NCBI GenBank assembly: GCA_002419365.1
Contig: DIGA01000036.1
Coordinates: forward strand, 1 to 5,405
Source of the DNA: Mageeibacillus sp. UBA5734
Lineage (GTDB): Bacteria; Bacillota; Clostridia; Saccharofermentanales; UBA5734
Reading direction: 5' to 3'
Length of the DNA: 5,405 bases
The position numbers and the translations under genes were made by a program. The notes below the pieces were generated by a model. It ran no database searches. It saw only the letters and a program-made list of their open reading frames with translations, and was not told where the DNA came from. This document shows positions 5,377 through 5,405 of this stretch, piece after piece (the stretch's first letter is position 1; each line of letters starts with the position of its first letter).

Positions 5377-5405
5377 CCGAAAAAGGGACGGGGTCCCTTT
5401 TTCGG
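5377..5405. repeat. REP-like palindrome, copy 2, at the window edge
   Basis: CCGAAAAAGGGAC (5377-5389) and GTCCCTTTTTCGG (5393-5405) are perfect 13-bp inverted repeats around GGG. The core and T tract match copy 1 (CGAAAAA-GGGAC-NNN-GTCCC-TTTTT-CG). It could act as an intrinsic terminator in both directions. The palindrome ends on the last base of the window, so it may continue or be joined to a further element outside it. Confidence 0.8.

Overview
The window reads as a compact bacterial chromosomal segment. GC content is moderate, there are strong AGGAGG-type ribosome binding sites, sigma-70-like promoters, and translationally coupled genes. The style suggests a Gram-positive (Bacillota-like) host, but no ribosomal RNA or taxonomic marker is present, so this is an inference of limited strength. 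All convincing genes lie on the + strand.

Layout. (1) Positions 1-97 hold an AT-rich promoter with an extended -10 and several short repeats. It drives a lone gene (98-616) for a secreted 172-residue protein of unknown function, closed by a strong intrinsic terminator (647-689). (2) Positions 698-770 form an elaborate regulatory region: two TTGACC-N5-GGTCAA operators centred 33 bp apart. The first sits inside a 37-bp perfect interrupted palindrome; the second overlaps the -35 of a promoter. (3) Positions 795-4434 are a tight cluster: a TetR-family regulator, an ABC ATPase, and two ABC-2-type permeases. Genes overlap by 4 bp or are separated by 1 to 13 bp. A small two-helix membrane protein (4468-4686) follows after 33 bp with no terminator between. 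(4) Positions 4687-5405 hold a hairpin that overlaps a ribosome binding site, an unrecognised 171-residue ORF with a hydrophobic C-terminal helix, and two copies of a short palindrome of the form AAAAAGGGAC-NNN-GTCCCTTTTT. One copy is inside the 3' end of that ORF; the other ends exactly at the window edge.

How the genes work together. The most economical reading is a self-regulated exporter. The TetR protein would bind the two operators in front of its own gene and repress the operon until a ligand releases it. The ATPase would energise a heterodimeric permease made of the two dissimilar membrane proteins. The small membrane protein may be an accessory subunit. The exporter's substrate cannot be read from the sequence; drug, antimicrobial peptide or lipid export are all possible.

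No CRISPR array, tRNA, rRNA, insertion sequence or clearly new defence system is visible. The least-explained parts are the extended operator palindrome, the secreted protein, the small membrane protein, and the last ORF, whose tail is encoded by a terminator-like repeat.
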